DNA from: Viridothelium virens
Taxonomy: Eukaryota > Ascomycota > Dothideomycetes > Trypetheliales > Trypetheliaceae
Assembly: GCA_010094025.1 (NCBI GenBank)
Contig: ML991806.1
Span: 62,001 to 126,000 of the forward strand
Direction: 5' to 3'
Length of the DNA: 64,000 nucleotides
Both the position numbers and the translations under genes were made by a program. Positions 34,425 through 45,976 of this stretch are shown one piece after another (within the stretch, counting starts at the first letter, position 1; each line of letters opens with the position of its first letter). A model generated the notes under the pieces. The model saw only the letters and a program-made list of their open reading frames with translations. It did not search any database and had not been told where the DNA came from.

Positions 34425-36522
34425 ATGTCATTACGCATTTTCGAGCACCTTGGGATGTTGCACTCCAGGCTTTCCACCCTCGCGATCGTGGCTACTGCTG
34501 CAAGCGCGACCATCGTGAAGACCTCCAACGGCACTGTCCAAGGTGGTCGCTGTTCAAGTAGCGAATCCGATTATTTTCTTTCTATCCCATTCGCAGATCC
34601 ACCCGTCGGAGAGCTTCGTTACCAGGCACCACAAGCCTTCAGCGGATCTTACAACGGGATATTGAACGGGACAAAACAGGCACCGTCTTGCTACCAATTT
34701 GGCACGAGCGACATCCTGTCAGGGCCGCAATCAGAAGATTGGTACACATTTGTTATCTGAATGCTTCTTCTGGCACCCAATTGCTAACAACTGATGACAG
34801 TCTATACCTCAATATCTATACTCCAGCGAATATCACATCCACCACAGCACTTCCCGTCAAAGTCTGGCTCTATGGCGGAGCGTTTGAGATAGGAGGCTCC
34901 TCCGACCCGTTGTATAACGGCTGCTTCTCCTCTACGGATGCTATCGTGGTGACACTCAACTATAGACTGGGACCACTTGGCTACTTAGCCCTCGAGAACA
35001 CGACTCTCTCAGGTAACTATGGAGTTCTAGATCAACTCCAAGCTATTCGATGGGTCCACGATAACATTGCTGCTTTTGGAGGCAATCCTGTACGTCGGCT
35101 GTTTTGAGACTAGTATGCAAGTCCAAGGATTACTAACGATACATCAGAAACAAATCCTGCTGTTCGGACAATCAGCGGGTGCCATGGCTAGCTTTGCGTT
35201 GGCTACGCTGCCAGGAATTACGTCTCTTGTGAACGCTGTTGGTAAGTCAATTGACGTGCATTGAGCCTTCCCTGTATTGCAAGCCATCCGCCCTTCTGTG
35301 TATTTCTGAATTAGCCGATTTTGTAGCCTTGACTTTATACGCCTGAAACTTGAGCTACTCCGCTGCCACGGAACGCTAATGATATTGTTGGCCTTGCAGT
35401 CATGGAGTCTGGTGGAGGTATTGACTTCCCAACTATCTCTACTGCACAAGCGTTCCACGAAGAGTTCGTCAATGCCTTGAATTGTAGTGTAACAGATGTA
35501 CGTGCTTTCGGTCCTGCTTCTTCCAATATCCTGGCTAATGTGCTGCTATTCAGGTGGCTTGTCTTCGTTCCAGAACCCCAGCCCAGTTAAACTCTACGTT
35601 CAACCAATTGCCGGCTAGTGGGAATGGCTTTGTCTTCTCATTGCATGATTGGTCTGGTGCTGCATTCCCGTGGGGTCCGGTAGTAGGATCACCTCTATTC
35701 CCGGTCCAACCCTCTCAGGTTGGCGTACGTATTCCTGCAATTTTCGGATCGAATTCCTTGGAAGGCTCCATTTTCGTTCTCGAAACATTCGGAGCTGCCG
35801 GTATCTCGAACTTGACTAACAAAGATTATCTGGACTTTCTCAATGTCAACTTTGGTTCATTTGCATTGACAATCTCCCAGCAATACCCGCTCTCTTCGTT
35901 CAACAATAGCGTGCTCCAAGCCATGTCGATTGTAGTGCGCGACTATACATTTCGTTGCCCTGCATGTCGTGGTGCGAGCCTTGCTGCTGCTAAAGGCCTC
36001 CCTGTCTGGACATACATCTTCAATCAAACGCCGAGTTGTCCTTGGGCAGAAGGGCAACCCTCTGACAGTCTTCGCTTGCTTGGCGCTTCTCACACGGCTG
36101 AGATACCGTTCGTCTTCGGTGAAGTAAGCGGTTTGCCCCAACCAAATGGGCACTGCAGCTTCACTGAAGGAGAAAGGAACATCTCGGCTTACATGCAGAA
36201 CGCTTGGACAAATCTGACCAGGAACGCTACGCCAGGTGATTGGCCTGACTTTTCACCAAACTCTACTCTGGGAGTTACTTTCCAAGACGGTAGTATTATA
36301 TTGGGACCGGTCGATTATACTATGTGTACTTTCTGGGACAAGATTGATATGGCCATGTTGAAGGTTGCCGGCGCGAGTAATACCACAGCTGGGGTCAATG
36401 GAAGCAATACAACTGCTATCCCAGCGACCTATGAAGGTGGGGCAAGTATGGCTAGTGCGTCTATGTTATACTCACTCGCGCCTGTTGTACTGGTCGTGTT
36501 CGGTGTAATTTATTGCTTCTAG
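34425..36522 (+). CDS. Secreted type-B carboxylesterase/lipase, probably GPI-anchored
   Basis: Serine hydrolase of the alpha/beta-fold carboxylesterase (type B, COesterase) family. Exons 34425-34741, 34801-35089, 35148-35241, 35400-35497 and 35554-36522 give 588 residues. An N-terminal hydrophobic stretch (LSTLAIVATAASA) looks like a signal peptide; a second ATG at 34455 would place it right at the start. Family motifs: SEDCLYLNIYTP across intron 1, VKVWLYGGAFEIG (oxyanion region), nucleophile GQSAG with Ser211, acid GSNSLEGS with Glu336, and GASHTAEIPFVFG with His446. The triad is therefore complete. Many NxT/S sequons fit a secreted protein. The C-terminus (ASASMLYSLAPVVLVVFGVI) is a small-residue spacer plus hydrophobic tail without a basic end, as in GPI signals. 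Substrate not predictable. Introns are 56-59 nt except the third (158 nt). Confidence 0.88.
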
Positions 36523-37940
36523 TCAAGATCTGGGCTATGTTTAGCTTGTTGTTCGGTCATAACCGACGAAAAGGAAGTAGTGACGAGCCGTACCATCCTC
36601 GCTTGCTCTGATTTTGCACTCTTTGTTATACGGATCGCGAAGTATGACCATCAAGCAAATCCCATTGACAGCGAGTACATGGCGAAGAACAATTTTTCCG
36701 CATCAATGGCTCAAAACCTCGTAGGACAAGACAAGCTTTACACGTAGGATCTGGCAACCTTCGTGACCCAATATCTTGCGTGAGGTGAGACGTGCAAGCG
36801 TTGCCAAAGTAAGGTACCTTACGAAATTCTCTTGGCCACACAAAACCACGAAACCAAAACACTCGTAGAATGCTAGCCTTGGTCAGATAGTCCTACTTGG
36901 ACTAACAATATTGCACGAACATGCCCGACGCCCATAGCTCGAAGCAGGATGAAGAGTTCACACTTATGAGTTGGGGTAGTGTGTATGCTTGCGAGATTTT
37001 GCGGGGCATCGATAGCGATACAATCATAGAAGGAAGTTGGAGCTGCACCCCAAAGGCGATTTCAAGAAGACCAAGAATACCACTTGGGTGGCGGAGCAAA
37101 ATGCGAGTTTTGTACCCACAGCAATCGTCTCTTTCCGTAGCTCCCTGTAGTGATAGTAGTGATGCATTATAGGATCTGCGCAAGTGAGCTTGGAAGTTTT
37201 GGCTCGACTTGCTAGATAGGCGGGAAGTAAAGGATGAGGGTGTGGTGGCTGCTTTTCGAAGCCACTGGGCTAGGTGGTGAGTGGCGTGTGCGTGGAGGTG
37301 AGCGAGTGGTGAGCGTCAGGAGGGGACGGCGACTTGAGCGTATTAGGATAGCGCGGCTGTGATAGGTGACATGATTGGTCAGCACGGCGGGCTCGTTAGA
37401 TTAAGCAGTGTGGCTTGCCAACCGTGACCCAGACGGCCGCCAACCTCGTCGAGACTCAAACTCAGGATTCCACTTTGTCGCGCCCGCCTGCTTGTATCCG
37501 ATCCGACCTTGTCCTGCTCGTCTCTGCATGTCGATTGCGTTTGTTGACCCTCTCTGTCGCGCCTGTCCCCGCCTGCGCGCCTCTCCGCCGTCAACGGTGT
37601 GCCGCTCCGCAATCTGCTCATCTCGCTAACACCCCTGGTCCCTACCCCCCGAGCGCATTTGCCCAGCTCGCCTGCTGCTCCCAAAGCTCTCCAAGCTCCG
37701 GAACCTCTCCGACCCCCAAGTCATTCGCTCCTTTTACATTGGATCCTGCCTATTGGCTTTGCTCAAACACCTCACTGCCGCGTCGAAGTAGCCGGGCTTG
37801 CTTGGTCGTACGGCAGCATCACAGAGATCGGATAGATCGACAAGAAACTACCTCGACAACGCCTATTCCACTGCGCAAATTGCTATCATCCGAGGACCCG
37901 AAGTCGACTTTGAGGTCCGCCTGAGGCCTCGTCGTCACAA
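36523..37940. other. Intergenic region and long leader of the Psr1-type gene
   Basis: 36523-37370 shows nothing supportable. From about 37400 the plus strand is C-rich and pyrimidine-biased with a long open frame (37415-37924) whose composition (Pro, Ser, Arg, Cys) looks like a transcribed leader, not a protein. It probably belongs to the 5' UTR of the phosphatase gene. Confidence 0.45.
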
Positions 37941-39920
37941 ATGAGCCAAGATCTCTCGCAGGCGTCTGCAAACCAGTCCGCAGTTGCAAGTTCGAACAAT
38001 GCTACCTGTAAGTAAAGTTCTCGACTCGATCTAGTGCATAGTCCACAAAGTGGCAACGCTTCAGGGTATCTCTAGCGAGTGCCTGCTGATCATCTATCGT
38101 TCTAGCTGCGACCTCACAGCCGGAATCGACACTGAAGACGCAGGTTCCTCCGCGCACTTCTTCCCGCAGTTCTCGAGACCGTAGGCCGTCGAAGGACCCG
38201 AGCATTGAGCAACGTAGTGCTTCGACATCTTATCAGACAGCTTCGAGTGGCGAGCCCAGTCCTGCTCAGCCAGATATGGCCCGCTCTGGATCACTGAAAC
38301 CCAATACAGAAGAGCCGAGCGACTTGAGTGGGGCAACTGCCAATGATGGCGAGAGCATAGGGAGACGATCTAAACGGAGCTTAACGGGGAGGAGGAGAAC
38401 AGGAAGCAAAGGAAGTAGCAAACGTGTTCAGCAGCCGGAAGGATCCACGAGCGAGAAGGCAACCGGGCCTCAACCGTCAAACACACAACCGGCTGTCGGC
38501 GCAGAAAATAAGCCTGAGCAAAAGAAACCTTCCCTTTTGCGTCGCCTCATCTGCTGTGTGCCGGTGAAAGACAGCGAGCCCTTGGAGCCAGGCGAAGCAA
38601 CACCAATTGCAAGGAAGCCGAACAAACTGCGGTCTGGTCGGTCGCCTCAACCTCCACCAAAAGATGTCCAACAAGATGCAAGCGCTGCAGAGTCGAGCAC
38701 TGCAGATTCAAAGGAACCACTAGATGAGAAAACTGGACTAGCCACCAGCGCGCCAGGTGACAAAGCAGGTGCGGCCGATTCTAAGGCTAGTGCAGCTGGC
38801 GATGGTATGATGGATAGCAAAACGTCGGAAAAGCAATCGGAAATTGCTACTGTAAGTCAAGCGAGGTCTGGTGAATCACAGCACCCGCCGCAACCTCCGC
38901 CGCTTGATACATCTCAAGCCATGCTGCAAGGCTCGTCTCATCTCCAAACCCCTCCCGTGCTCAGCGTGACCGAGGCTACACCGGTTGTCTCTCAGCACGA
39001 GGATGAGTTGATATCGGACCGCACACCAGAGCAGGCCCAGACGGACGAGGAGATTGAGATGCGCGACAGTGGACCAACAATACCCATAGCACAGAACGAG
39101 GTTCACACATCGAGAGACGATATGGGTAGCTCCACCCAACGAGATACGTCGCCTCCTAAAATACCTCTTCCGCCGCCTCCACCGTTAGAAGAGAGGCAAG
39201 TTGCTACAGCTCCTCCAGTTCCGGTTCTACCAGAGCAGTCCGTTCCTGTCGTACAGTCCGACCAACAAAAGTACCTATTACCACCGATAAGACCAGAACT
39301 GCGCGGCAGAAAATGTTTGGTCCTAGATTTGGATGAAACACTTGTTCACAGCAGCTTCAAGGTAGCTAACAAGCTCTGTGACTATGAAGATGATTCTGAT
39401 GATTCGCAGATACTTCACCAGGCAGATTTTACTATACCCGTCGAGATTGAGGGGCAATACCACAATGTCTACGTAATCAAACGGCCAGGTGTTGACGCTT
39501 TCATGAAGCGAGTGGGTGAACTATACGAGATAGTCGTCTTTACTGCGTCCGTTTCGAAGGTATAACATCTTCGTTGCTTCCAGGTCGACCTTGCTTACAG
39601 TGCCGCAGTATGGCGATCCATTGCTTGATCAACTCGACGTCCACCATGTTGTGCATCACCGCTTGTTTCGAGAAAGCTGTTACAATCACCAAGGAAACTA
39701 CGTCAAGGACCTGTCCCAAGTTGGAAGAGACCTTCAGAAAACCATTATAATCGATAACTCTCCTACATCCTACATATTTCACCCCCAGCATGCTGTTCCC
39801 ATCAGCAGTTGGTTCTCAGACGCACACGACAACGAGTTGCTTGACCTAATCCCTGTCCTGGAAGATCTCGCCGAGTCGAACGTAAATGACGTGAGCCTGG
39901 TCCTTGACGTTGCGCTATAA
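37941..39920 (+). CDS. PSR1: Plasma-membrane HAD phosphatase of the Psr1/SCP type
   Basis: FCP1/SCP-like (NIF) phosphatase, similar to yeast Psr1/Psr2, which act in the sodium and general stress response with Whi2. Exons 37941-38007, 38106-39559 and 39609-39920 give 610 residues. The first 420 residues are Ser/Pro/Thr/Glu-rich and low in complexity, with a LRRLICCVP motif near 170 that could be a palmitoylation site. The catalytic domain (about 420-610) has the DxDxT nucleophile motif ([14 protein letters not shown], about 430), [20 protein letters not shown] (joined across intron 2), [20 protein letters not shown], and [20 protein letters not shown]. The end [19 protein letters not shown] is typical of the subfamily. 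The start MSQDLSQAS was chosen as the first ATG leading in phase into exon 2. Confidence 0.92.
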
Positions 39921-40758
39921 CGATCAATCATTGCGCATTGCGATGGCCCCGACGATACCGGAAGCATCCTCGACACGATGCTTTGCTGGGAAAATGTTAA
40001 TCTTCTATCTAGTGACCCGACTCAGGTTTAGTCATGGTCGCCAAACAGTGCAAAAAGGACATCTTGGCGGCCAACTACAAAGATTGTAATTACAAAACAT
40101 TGGACTTCGACTTGCCGGGATTTCGGTCGGCTTGGGGCTACCCAGTACCTAGAGGATATGCGGCATATCTCGGCAAAGTTTGCTTGCAGTTCCTTTTGTC
40201 CTTCGGCATTTGCATACCTGTTTGATTAGCATGGCGGATCACCGGCGGTCATCACTTTTCTTTCGTGTCCTTCAGCTTCCTTACATGCACTCGGCCTGGC
40301 GCTGAAAAGCAAAAGCGCTTGGCGAGTTTCTCTTCACCTCTGACGCTCACGTCATTCTCTCCTACAGCCCTATGCGGCCACCACATTTTCTTTAGTCTCT
40401 CACCTTCGATACCATACCATGCTTGGCGATTGTTTTCCCTGTAGGGTGGACGAAATTGCTAAGTTTTGGCGACAGAATTGCTCGGCCAATGGGCATTCAT
40501 TGCTTGTATAGTGTGTGTAGTTCTGGATTCGGGTAGATAGGGGGCCCTCGAAGAGTAGAAATAACTATGTGCATATACTGAAATTGGTCCTGTCCGTGAC
40601 GTCGAGTTAAGCTCTGAATTGCTAGAATGGCACGAATGCCAAGGTGCGGCGACTGACGAAGTGGCGCCCGCTAGCCGTGGGGTCCAAATATGTTCCCAGA
40701 CTGCCCCAAGCTCCATAGATTACTTCGTAACTGCGTTTCCTTAATATCGAATTCTACA
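39921..40758. other. Intergenic stretch between PSR1 and SDS22
   Basis: No gene supported. One 63-codon frame starts with ATG at 40034 (KQCKKDILAANYKDCNYK) but is unknown to me and overlaps the expected 3' UTR. An ATG at 40690, in frame with SDS22, would lengthen that protein by 23 residues. Confidence 0.45.
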
Positions 40759-42300
40759 ATGGAGCCAGATCCTGACCCGTCTGGCGGAAAAATAACGAAT
40801 GGGGGTTTGGCATCGTCCTCGAATCATGGACCACGCAGTAGCTCTGGCTGGGATGGCAAGCTCAGGATTGAGAAAAGGCCTGTGCTAGCGAATCCAGAGG
40901 CTCTTACGGATCCAGACTATTCGGATGAGGATGCCCCACCAGTTGAGCAAATTGATGCTGATGAGGGTTTGTGAGGCACATTGCGTGCTAATCCTGCCTA
41001 TTGACTAATTCGATCTATGAAGATCTCCTGGATGATCTCGAAGAAGATGCTGAAGTACGTGGAGCTCTGCGTAACAATGGCGTCAGCCCCACTGATAATG
41101 CCAAAGGACATTGATTTGGTACACTGCCGAATATCTTCCATTCCAGCACTTCGTCTTGAGCGCTTCAAACAAGTCAAGGTAATGATCCAATACATAGCTT
41201 ACTTCGATCATCATATCCAACTTCCTTGCTCACTCTTTCAGGAACTTTGCCTTCGCCAGAATCAAATAATCAAACCTGAGTTCCCTTCCTCACTTGGACC
41301 GACATTGGAAAACCTTGACCTTTACGACAATCTAATCTCCCATATCAACGGCTTCGAGGACCTAACCCAATTGACGAGTTTAGATCTGAGTTTCAATAAG
41401 ATCAAGCACATCAAGAATGTCAAGCATCTAAAGAAATTGCGGAACCTGTATTTCGTACAGAATAAAATTCAGACCATTGAGCAGTTAGAAGGCCTGATTG
41501 AGCTGAAGAATTTGGAGCTAGCAGCAAATCGGATACGGGTACGTGTTGGGATTTGGGATCGCCACGATGCATGTTTAACACCATGTATAGGAAATCCAAA
41601 ACCTCGACACCCTGACGTCCTTGGAGGAACTCTGGCTTGGCAAGAACAAAATCACGGAACTAAAGGTCTTACTCCATCCATCCACCTCCGTTTCTCAACT
41701 TCGTAAACCCCAAGCTCACACCTCCTTCCGCTCCAGAACCTCGACAGTCTCACGAACCTCAAAATCCTCTCCATCCAATCCAACCGCCTCACCAGCCTAA
41801 CCGGTCTTCCCCACCTCCCCCACCTCACCGACCTCCACATCTCCCACAACGCCATCCCCTCCCTCCTCCCTCTCTCCACCGCCCCACCCACCAACCCTTC
41901 CAGCCCCGAAGGCCCCATCACACCTGCAACTCCAACCCCGTCACTCCGCGTCCTCGACATCTCCTCCAATCCGATTCCCTCGCTCTCTGGTCTCGGCCCG
42001 CTCACGCACCTCGAGGAGCTCTGGGCGTCGAGCTGCCAGCTCAGCAGCTTCGACGAGGTGGCGCGCGAGCTGGGCGACAAGCAAGAGCTGGAGACGGTGT
42101 ATTTCGAGGGGAATCCGCTGCAGAGGCGGCAGCCGGCGCTGTATCGGAATAAGGTCCGCTTGGCGCTGCCGCAGGTGAGGCAGGTGGATGCGAGTAAGTT
42201 GGTTCTGTTCCCTGCTCTTCTCCTTTGCGATGGACGGAGAGAGGGAGTGTTTTTGCATGTGGATGCTGATGGGTTTCTAGCTTTTGTCAAGGTTGAGTAA
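40759..42300 (+). CDS. SDS22: Protein phosphatase 1 regulatory subunit SDS22
   Basis: Leucine-rich-repeat protein that binds PP1 catalytic subunit (Glc7/Dis2) in the nucleus and controls its activity in mitosis. Seven exons: 40759-40966, 41023-41054, 41107-41178, 41242-41538, 41591-41665, 41737-42193 and 42281-42300, all in phase, giving 386 residues. After an acidic polar N-terminus come about 11 SDS22-type repeats of 22 residues (ENLDLYDNLISHINGFEDL, TSLDLSFNKIKHIKNVKHL, LEELWLGKNKITELK-NLDSL) and the LRR cap (ELETVYFEGNPLQRRQPALY, KVRLALPQVRQVDATFVKVE). Exon 2 is only 32 nt and the last coding exon 20 nt. The intron after exon 5 has a weak donor (GTCTTA), but the join restores a perfect repeat. 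One repeat carries a Pro/Thr/Ser-rich insertion of about 15 residues (TAPPTNPSSPEGPITPATP). Confidence 0.93.
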
Positions 42301-42923
42301 TGGGTGATGTATCCTTTATTTCGGCGCTGGATGTGAGGGGTTAATCAGCATGGGTGGCGTCGAGGTTGAGGCGTAGGGTCATGAGGTGGGCTAGATGCAC
42401 AATGTCTGCTTCTGATAGATTCCTCGAAACTTAATGTACTACTCCGGCTTGTTCTATTATCGTTTGGGTTGTAAGTGTCTTCGGTATCAGGACCATGTCA
42501 GCCTTCCGGTCCTTTGAGTTCGATCAACATAACCGAGGATTTATGAGAAGCTCTGATTAAAAACAAAACAGAATGAACTCAGAAAGAGCGCCGAGAGTCA
42601 CACTGTAGCTTTCCTTTTATACCTACATAAGCTTCTTCGACTAACACTACGGCGGGTACTCCCTTATTCTAATCATAGTATTGCTTAGACTGCCTACCTA
42701 TCAGTGTACTTCAATATCACAATTGCGGGGCCTAAGGAGTACATTCACAAGGCCTACCGTGCAGATGCGCATAGATAACAGTCACAGCAGGATATTATGC
42801 CCGCACCTCGCATAGATCCAAACATGGGCTGTACGTATGCTATATGTACATAAGCAGGACGCTTTCATTGCATTGTTCATTGATTTATATTGCGAACCAA
42901 AAATTTCAAAACTTTTAGTTCTA
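42301..42923. other. Intergenic stretch upstream of tRNA-Val
   Basis: Nothing coding is visible. It holds the SDS22 3' region and AT-rich DNA before the tRNA. Confidence 0.5.
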
Positions 42924-43020
42924 AGTCTCGTGGTCTAGTGGTTATGATTTCTCGTTCACATTCATTATTGGAGTGAGCATTCTTCCGAGAAGGTCCCGTG
43001 TTCGACCCACGGCGAGACTA
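42924..43020 (+). tRNA. tRNA-Val (anticodon CAC) with 24-nt intron
   Basis: A full cloverleaf can be drawn. The acceptor stem AGTCTCG (42924-42930) pairs perfectly with CGAGACT (43013-43019), with discriminator A. The D arm holds GTGGTCTAGTGGTTATGA (A box) and the anticodon stem is TCTCG/CGAGA. The T arm is CCGTG-TTCGACC-CACGG (B box). The anticodon CAC lies at 42957-42959, and the intron 42961-42984 follows position 37, where eukaryotic tRNA introns sit. Intron bases GTGAG (42973-42977) can pair with TTCAC of the anticodon loop, as required by the splicing endonuclease. The mature length is 73 nt plus CCA. Confidence 0.93.
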
Positions 43021-43021
43021 A

Positions 43022-43031
43022 TTTTTTTTTT
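43022..43031 (+). terminator. RNA polymerase III T-run terminator
   Basis: Ten consecutive T residues start two bases after the tRNA-Val discriminator, the standard Pol III stop signal. Confidence 0.9.
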
Positions 43032-43509
43032 GATATTTTTCTTACTCCCTATCGAGGCGGAGAACGATTTCATTTTGAAAGTGTTGAGAGCCTTAAAAGG
43101 GGAGCACGGGGAGGAGCCGATAACGGAAAGTGTCGGGTAAAAAGATGATTAGTTCCGAACTCCGACGTCGGCCAAGATTTTCACCAGCAAAGCTACTCAC
43201 CCTCTGATACATGCTGTAGCGAATCAACGACAGCAATTACCAAGACTTGAAGGCATTGGAAGTGATCTGGTTGCAAATCTTATACACTCCAACGTGAATT
43301 TTGTCGTACCTACCAAAATAAATTTAAAGCAGTCCAGCAAATCGGCTTACAGGAATCGGAAGAGAAGCTATCTTAACCATGTTCTAGCTTCATAAATCCG
43401 GGAGCGACCAATACGATTGAGCGGATAGCGACATTCAATTCAGCAGAGTGCGGCAGGACAAGCAAATTACCTATCGTCGTTCTTTCTTATTCTTGGGCTT
43501 CGCGTGAAG
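43032..43509. other. Promoter region of ILV3
   Basis: No gene. A CCAAT box lies at 43408-43412, about 100 bp before the ILV3 ATG. I saw no TGACTCA (Gcn4/CpcA) or Leu3 site, although such genes are often under those controls. Confidence 0.45.
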
Positions 43510-45447
43510 ATGACAGGACTTAGAATCGCGCCAATGCGATTGAGAATACCATGGAGCTCTTCGAGAGAAGATCGGCGATTTTTGTCAAGGGCACCAGCAG
43601 CTACGAGCCTGCGTTCTGCAAGGCCCTTTTCATCATCCAGAAGACTGAAGAACGATGATCAAGGTTTCACAGAGGAAACGGGCTCTGGTGAACTCAACAA
43701 GACGAGTAGACATATTACGATTCCGAAGTCCCAAGGCGCATCGCAAGCTATGCTGTACGCTACTGGGATGCAACCCGAAGATATGAGAAAAGCACAAGTT
43801 GGCATTTCGTCTGTTTGGCACACGGGAAATCCATGCAACATGCATCTTCTGCAACTGAATGATAAGGTCAAGGAGGGCGTTCAAAGGGCAGGTTAGATGG
43901 ACTATGTTCGGACAACGATGTCCTGCGAGTGCTTTAGATTAGATGGCTAACATGTTCCAGGTCTTGTTGGCATGCAATTCAATACGATCGGCGTTAGCGA
44001 TGGAATATCTATGGGAACCAAAGGCATGCGATATTCGTTACAATCAAGAGATCTCATTGCAGACTCCATCGAGACTGTCATGGGTGGGCAATGGTACGAC
44101 GGAAACATCTCAATACCAGGTTGTGACAAGAACATGCCGGGCGTCATCATGGCAATGGGAAGGTTCAATCTACCGTCGTTGATGGTCTATGGGGGTTCCA
44201 TAGCACCAGGGTGTGCAAGCACTCTCAGTGATCCTAAAGTCGACATCGTCTCTGCCTTCCAAGCATACGGCCAATTTATCACGGGCGATATCACGGAAGA
44301 GCAACGCTTCGACATCATCAGACACGCCTGCCCTGGCAAAGGTGCCTGCGGAGGCATGTATACTGCCAATACCATGGCATCCGCAATTGAAGTCATGGGT
44401 ATGAGCCTTCCTGGATCTTCTTCAAACCCTGCGGAGTCCAAAGTCAAGCAAATCGAGTGTCTTGCCGCTGGCGGTGCTGTTCGCAATCTTCTCAAAGAAG
44501 ACATACGACCTCGTGACATTCTCACTCGTCAGGCCTTTGAGAACGCCATGGTCCTCGTGAACATTACAGGAGGCTCTACCAATGCGGTGTTGCACCTCAT
44601 CGCCATCGCCGACTCGGTCGGTATAAAACTCACTATTGACGACTTCCAGCGTGTGAGCGATCGCACTCCTTTCCTCGCTGATCTCAAGCCCTCCGGGAAA
44701 TACGTGTTCACAGACCTCCATACTATTGGTGGCACGCCCTCGCTCGTCAAGTTCCTCCTGAAGGAAGGCGTGCTGGACGGAAGCGGGATGACTGTTACAG
44801 GCAAGACGCTCGCGGAGAACGTGAAGGATGCGTCTGATTTTCCTTCCGATCAGGAGATCATTCGGCCATTCAACAAGCCTATTAAGGAGACAGGACACAT
44901 ACAGATTCTGCGTGGCTCGCTCGCGCCCAAGGGTTGTGTTGGCAAGATCACAGGGAAAGAAGGGATCCGATTCGCGGGCAAGGCACGTTGTTTCGACGCT
45001 GAGGATGATTTCGTCGCTGCGTTGGAAGCGGGCACTTTCAGCAAAGGCGAGAAGGTGGTTGTCATTATTCGGTATGAAGGACCAAAAGGAGGACCAGGCA
45101 TGCCTGAGATGTTGAAGCCAAGTTCGGCGATCATGGGTGCTGGCCTAGGGAACGATGTTGCGATGGTGACAGATGGCAGATTTAGTGGCGGAAGCCATGG
45201 ATTCTTGATCGGACATGTGGTACCAGAGGCACAAGAAGGAGGACCGATTGCTCTAGTCCGCGATGGAGATGAAGTTGTGATTGATGCCGAAAAGAGGGAG
45301 ATCAACCTCGTGGGGGTGAGCGATGCGGATTTGAAGGCGAGAAGGAATGACTGGAGGGAACCACCGCTAAAGTATCAGAAAGGGACTCTGGCCAAGTATG
45401 CGAGGATGGTGCGCGACGCGAGTCACGGATGCATAACGGACGCATAA
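43510..45447 (+). CDS. ILV3: Dihydroxyacid dehydratase, mitochondrial
   Basis: Iron-sulfur enzyme that dehydrates 2,3-dihydroxy-3-methyl(pent)anoates to 2-keto acids, the third shared step of valine and isoleucine synthesis in mitochondria. Exons 43510-43891 and 43961-45447 (69-nt intron, phase 1) give 622 residues. Residues 1-45 are Arg/Ser/Ala-rich without acidic clusters, a mitochondrial presequence ([20 protein letters not shown]). The cluster cysteines are visible: C109 (GNPCNMHL), C182 ([10 protein letters not shown]) and C257 ([14 protein letters not shown]). The C-terminal part shows [16 protein letters not shown] and [12 protein letters not shown]. The intron junction restores [23 protein letters not shown]. 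An in-frame GTG lies two codons upstream; ATG at 43510 is preferred. Confidence 0.96.
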
Positions 45448-45976
45448 GTTATGTATTGCTTGCGCCTTGGTACAAATATTCAGAGGCATCATGCATTTGC
45501 CACACCCAACCGAGGGCAGCCAACTTGTATATCTGGTGAAAAGAAAAAGGCTATCTGTCCATTTGAGGTGCTTCGAATCGAGCCATATTACTTCATTACC
45601 ACCAAGATCCAGTTAGACCTCGACTTCATACTATTTTTGCAGTACCGTCTCCCAATAATCGCCTATCGCAGGAGGAAGAAAAAGTGTTTCCTGTCTTGTA
45701 AAATTTGACGGAATTGGTTGAAGTCGGATTCTTTGTCTATTGACGGCCAACCTTCAAGACGGCTTTACTCTTCTGAGATTGGGGTATCTGTATTATTCTA
45801 CATTGAAGACAACTCCTCTTATGGTCGTACTCTAGAATCCCAGGCCACGCTGGAGGCAATTTACTGTACAGTCCACAAAATCCAGGCACATGACAAAATA
45901 TCCTCACGCCAGCTAAGCCCCATCTATGTTACAGCAGCCATTGAATTATGCCGAATCGAAAATCATTTCCAGGTCA
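45448..45976. other. Convergent 3' region ILV3 / GT8-like gene
   Basis: 529 bp between two converging genes. The plus-strand frame that runs on from 45718 into the next gene is an antisense shadow. Nothing else is seen. Confidence 0.5.

Noticed and set aside
37415-37924. 169-codon plus-strand frame before PSR1
   Set aside because: Pro/Ser/Cys/Arg-rich with no motif, directly in the expected leader. Composition of a pyrimidine-rich 5' UTR explains it.
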